NCBI GenBank assembly: GCA_033557465.1
Contig: CM066034.1
Coordinates: 983,979,637-984,043,636 of the forward strand
Source of the DNA: Ichthyophis bannanicus
Lineage: Eukaryota; Chordata; Amphibia; Gymnophiona; Ichthyophiidae
Reading direction: 5' to 3'
Length of the DNA stretch: 64,000 nt
Position numbers and translations under genes: made by a program. Below the pieces are notes generated by a model that saw nothing but the letters and a program-made list of their open reading frames with translations, was not told where the DNA came from and did no database searches. The first letter of the stretch is position 1. Every line of letters begins with the position of its first letter. Shown in pieces: positions 62,236 to 64,000 of this stretch.

Positions 62236-62394
62236 GTAAGAGACAAGTTTAATGTTTTCTTTGCTGTTTTAGAGTTGCCTGCAGTCATGGTTTTTTTATA
62301 AGCATGAAATTATTTGATTAGCCTCCTCACTCTTCCAAATGCTGCCTCACCTTACTCTCCCTATGGGTCTCTTGTACTAAAGAGCAAAGTGATT

Positions 62395-62612
62395 TTGCAG
62401 TGGAGGTATAGCCTAATGGTTAGAGCTTGTGAACCAAGAGATCAGGGTTCAATTCCCACCACCACTCCTTGTCTCCTTGGGCAAGTCACTTAGCCTCTGA
62501 AAAATCCAAATTCTTAATGTCCCTGTTGATGTTAGTTGCCAAGTTTAAGTTATAATGTAAACCACTTTGACTGAAATGGTAAAGCAGTATAAAAATCCTG
62601 TTAAAAATGTGT
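62395..62612 (+). mobile_element. CORE-SINE, divergent copy 7
   Basis: Head tatagcctaatggttagagc, B box cagggttcaattcccac, core ctccttgggcaagtcactta, tail gtaaaccactttgactgaaa and agcagtataaaaatcct. Head and core resemble the SINE at 25022-25212; the tail is L2-like. It lies 160 bp after the PLEKHS1 stop. Confidence 0.7.
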
Positions 62613-62830
62613 TTTCTCATGAAAACAAAACACCTAACAGTGTTTTTACAACCTTTTGGGCATTTTGCACAAGTTTTCACATGCAGCGCGCATTTGCAAA
62701 TTCACTTTGCAAAAAGAGGTTTCATGGTCACATAAATGTTTGTTTAAATTTTCCATTAATGAGCTGCAGCACTGCAAAATCATGCAAAGCTGTTCATTAA
62801 TGCCAAAATATGCAAAAAACAAGAATGTGA
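62590..62830. repeat. Unnamed interspersed repeat, copy 2
   Basis: Partner of 58930-59165: cattaatgagctgcagcact, gcaaaatcatgcaaagctgt. Also holds ttctcatgaaaac and gttttcacatgcagcg. Non-coding. Confidence 0.5.
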
Positions 62831-64000
62831 AAAAGGCTTTGCAGGTCTGTTTTGGGGGGGGGGGGGGTGTAATTTATTTCTAAGCTAAAAAAAAAAAAAA
62901 AGCTCTTCACATAACAGACAGAATGAAGACTTAAAGGAGTTAGGGGCCTCCTAGCTTTTGTGGTTAGGGAATTTTGGTCCCCTCTCTCTCCTTAAAAGTA
63001 GCTCCCAACTTAAGGACCTTTGAGAGTCGGCTCACCCCAGTCATCCCTCCCTCCCTCCCTTCCTTCCTTTCGTCCCTTGAATACCAACTTGCCCCAAAGG
63101 ATCCAGGGAGTGATGGGGACAGCAGCAATCCCCACTGTCCCAGTGGCTGCCACTTCAAAAATGGTTTCACTTGATCCCTAGTGGTAGTCTTGAGGTACTA
63201 CTACTACTATTAGGGGTAAGACTTAAATAAAGGCTTGTCTTATTTGGAAGTCTGACCCGTAATGGTAGACTATCAAGACTACCTCTAGTGGTTGAGTGGC
63301 ACCATTTGTGAAGAGGTAGATGCTGGGGCAGAAGCCAATGAGGGGAGGGATCGACCTACCCCAAACCTTAGAATTATTTTATGCCCCGTGTTGGGCAGGG
63401 GAAGGGACAGCAGAAACCCTTGGGCTGACCCTGGGAATCCTGAGCTAGAGCCATTGACATAAAGGGAAATGCACAAGCCTATAGAAATTAGAGGCTCTCA
63501 GGGTAAGGGGCTTCAGGAGGCTTCCCTATTAGTGCCCTTAAATCTGCCTACCACTGCCAAGCACACACAGGCTCTCCTGTTTAGATATTTCATATGTGTT
63601 GCCACAGGCAGCTACATAAGAGAATTTCATATGAAATTTAGCCAAGAGCTCATTCGCTGCTGATAGTTAAATTTTGCAAAAAATGTATGCTAACCCATGA
63701 ACATTTCCATGAGCTAGTATAGAAGACCCTATATACTGTATAGTAATGGAGCTACCATTAGTAGAGCACACTGAGGCAAGTAGTACAAAGGAACCATCAG
63801 GGCATCCGTCAGTGGGCGGCATAGCATCATGACCCCTCCATGATTTTTGCACAAAGCGGCGGCTTTGTGCCGCCACTTAGGTGCTGATTTATGTCAACCT
63901 ACTCTTTGTCAGTCATTATAGTGCAGCTCCCTTTGTCAATGCCACCCAGCAGGGTTACTAGCTCATGATTCCCAGGACCGGCCCAAGCATTTCTGCCATC
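62831..64000. other. Downstream sequence, nothing recognised
   Basis: A G run (62852-62866), A run (62887-62901), a CCCT/CCTT microsatellite (63044-63068) and short frames without family features. A PLEKHS1 3'UTR exon may lie here, but I see no polyadenylation signal in convincing context. Confidence 0.4.

Larger units (their letters stand above)
59166..61325 (-). mobile_element. L2-clade LINE, copy C (split by CORE-SINE)
   Basis: Pieces 61325-60880 and 60591-59166 read in order on the minus strand, from [20 protein letters not shown] to the 3' tail cgagctgattttgaagagcg...cggtacagaaaagactc and AAATAAATA. It is 5' truncated, so the endonuclease is missing. The SINE at 60592-60889 inserted between GYAL and the block A DIATAFDS. 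Confidence 0.85.

Overview
This window looks like a vertebrate, most likely amphibian, nuclear genome. Spliced coding exons with GT/AG borders lie far apart in about 60 kb of intron that is mostly layered transposable elements (TEs). A caecilian is my guess from the TE mix: L2, L1, CR1, Gypsy, a 5S-rRNA SINE and MIR-like CORE-SINEs. That placement is inference, not proof.

The only host gene I can support is PLEKHS1 (pleckstrin homology domain containing S1) on the + strand. Its 5' part, with most of the PH domain, is upstream of the window. Nine exons are visible: 893-968, 24104-24172, 27923-27997, 29875-29979, 36465-36539 (3' border uncertain), 37317-37481, 37635-37799, 38365-38491 and 62158-62235 with the stop. 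The last two exons encode a PDZ-like C-terminal segment and a conserved IPNS motif that match what I recall of the vertebrate protein.

Intron layout. 0.9-24 kb: a hAT-like shell holding a foldback element (1620-2473); a CR1 fragment (5.4-6.2 kb); Harbinger transposase remains (10.35-10.8 kb); an L2 LINE with a 37-bp tandem repeat upstream (11.18-22.39 kb), split by a CORE-SINE and by a 7.3-kb L1 (13805-21094) with an uninterrupted 1285-codon ORF2. 24-38.5 kb: most coding exons among SINEs, MITEs and two 5S-derived SINEs, one split by a second foldback element (34222-35294) with a hammerhead-like motif and a CCAAT/TATA promoter. 38.8-41.1 kb: Tc1, CR1 and RTE/BovB-like remnants. 46.2-55.8 kb: a Gypsy element, minus strand, with integrase before reverse transcriptase (Gmr1-like order), split by a near-intact L2 (46881-51148) that begins with seven exact 122-bp tandem units. 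55.8-61.7 kb: CR1 with a third foldback element, an L1 ORF1 fragment, and an L2 split by a CORE-SINE.

The elements form a connected retrotransposition network. L2 LINEs, CORE-SINEs and loose 3' ends share a terminal stem-loop (ACCGC...GCGGT) followed by AAATAAATA repeats. A second 3' tail is shared by 5S-headed and tRNA-headed SINEs. Three foldback elements have 13-14-bp target duplications and carry full or partial hammerhead motifs, suggesting a Penelope-like, possibly non-autonomous family. The most interesting items are the L2 5' monomers, the hammerhead foldback elements and the Gmr1-like Gypsy.
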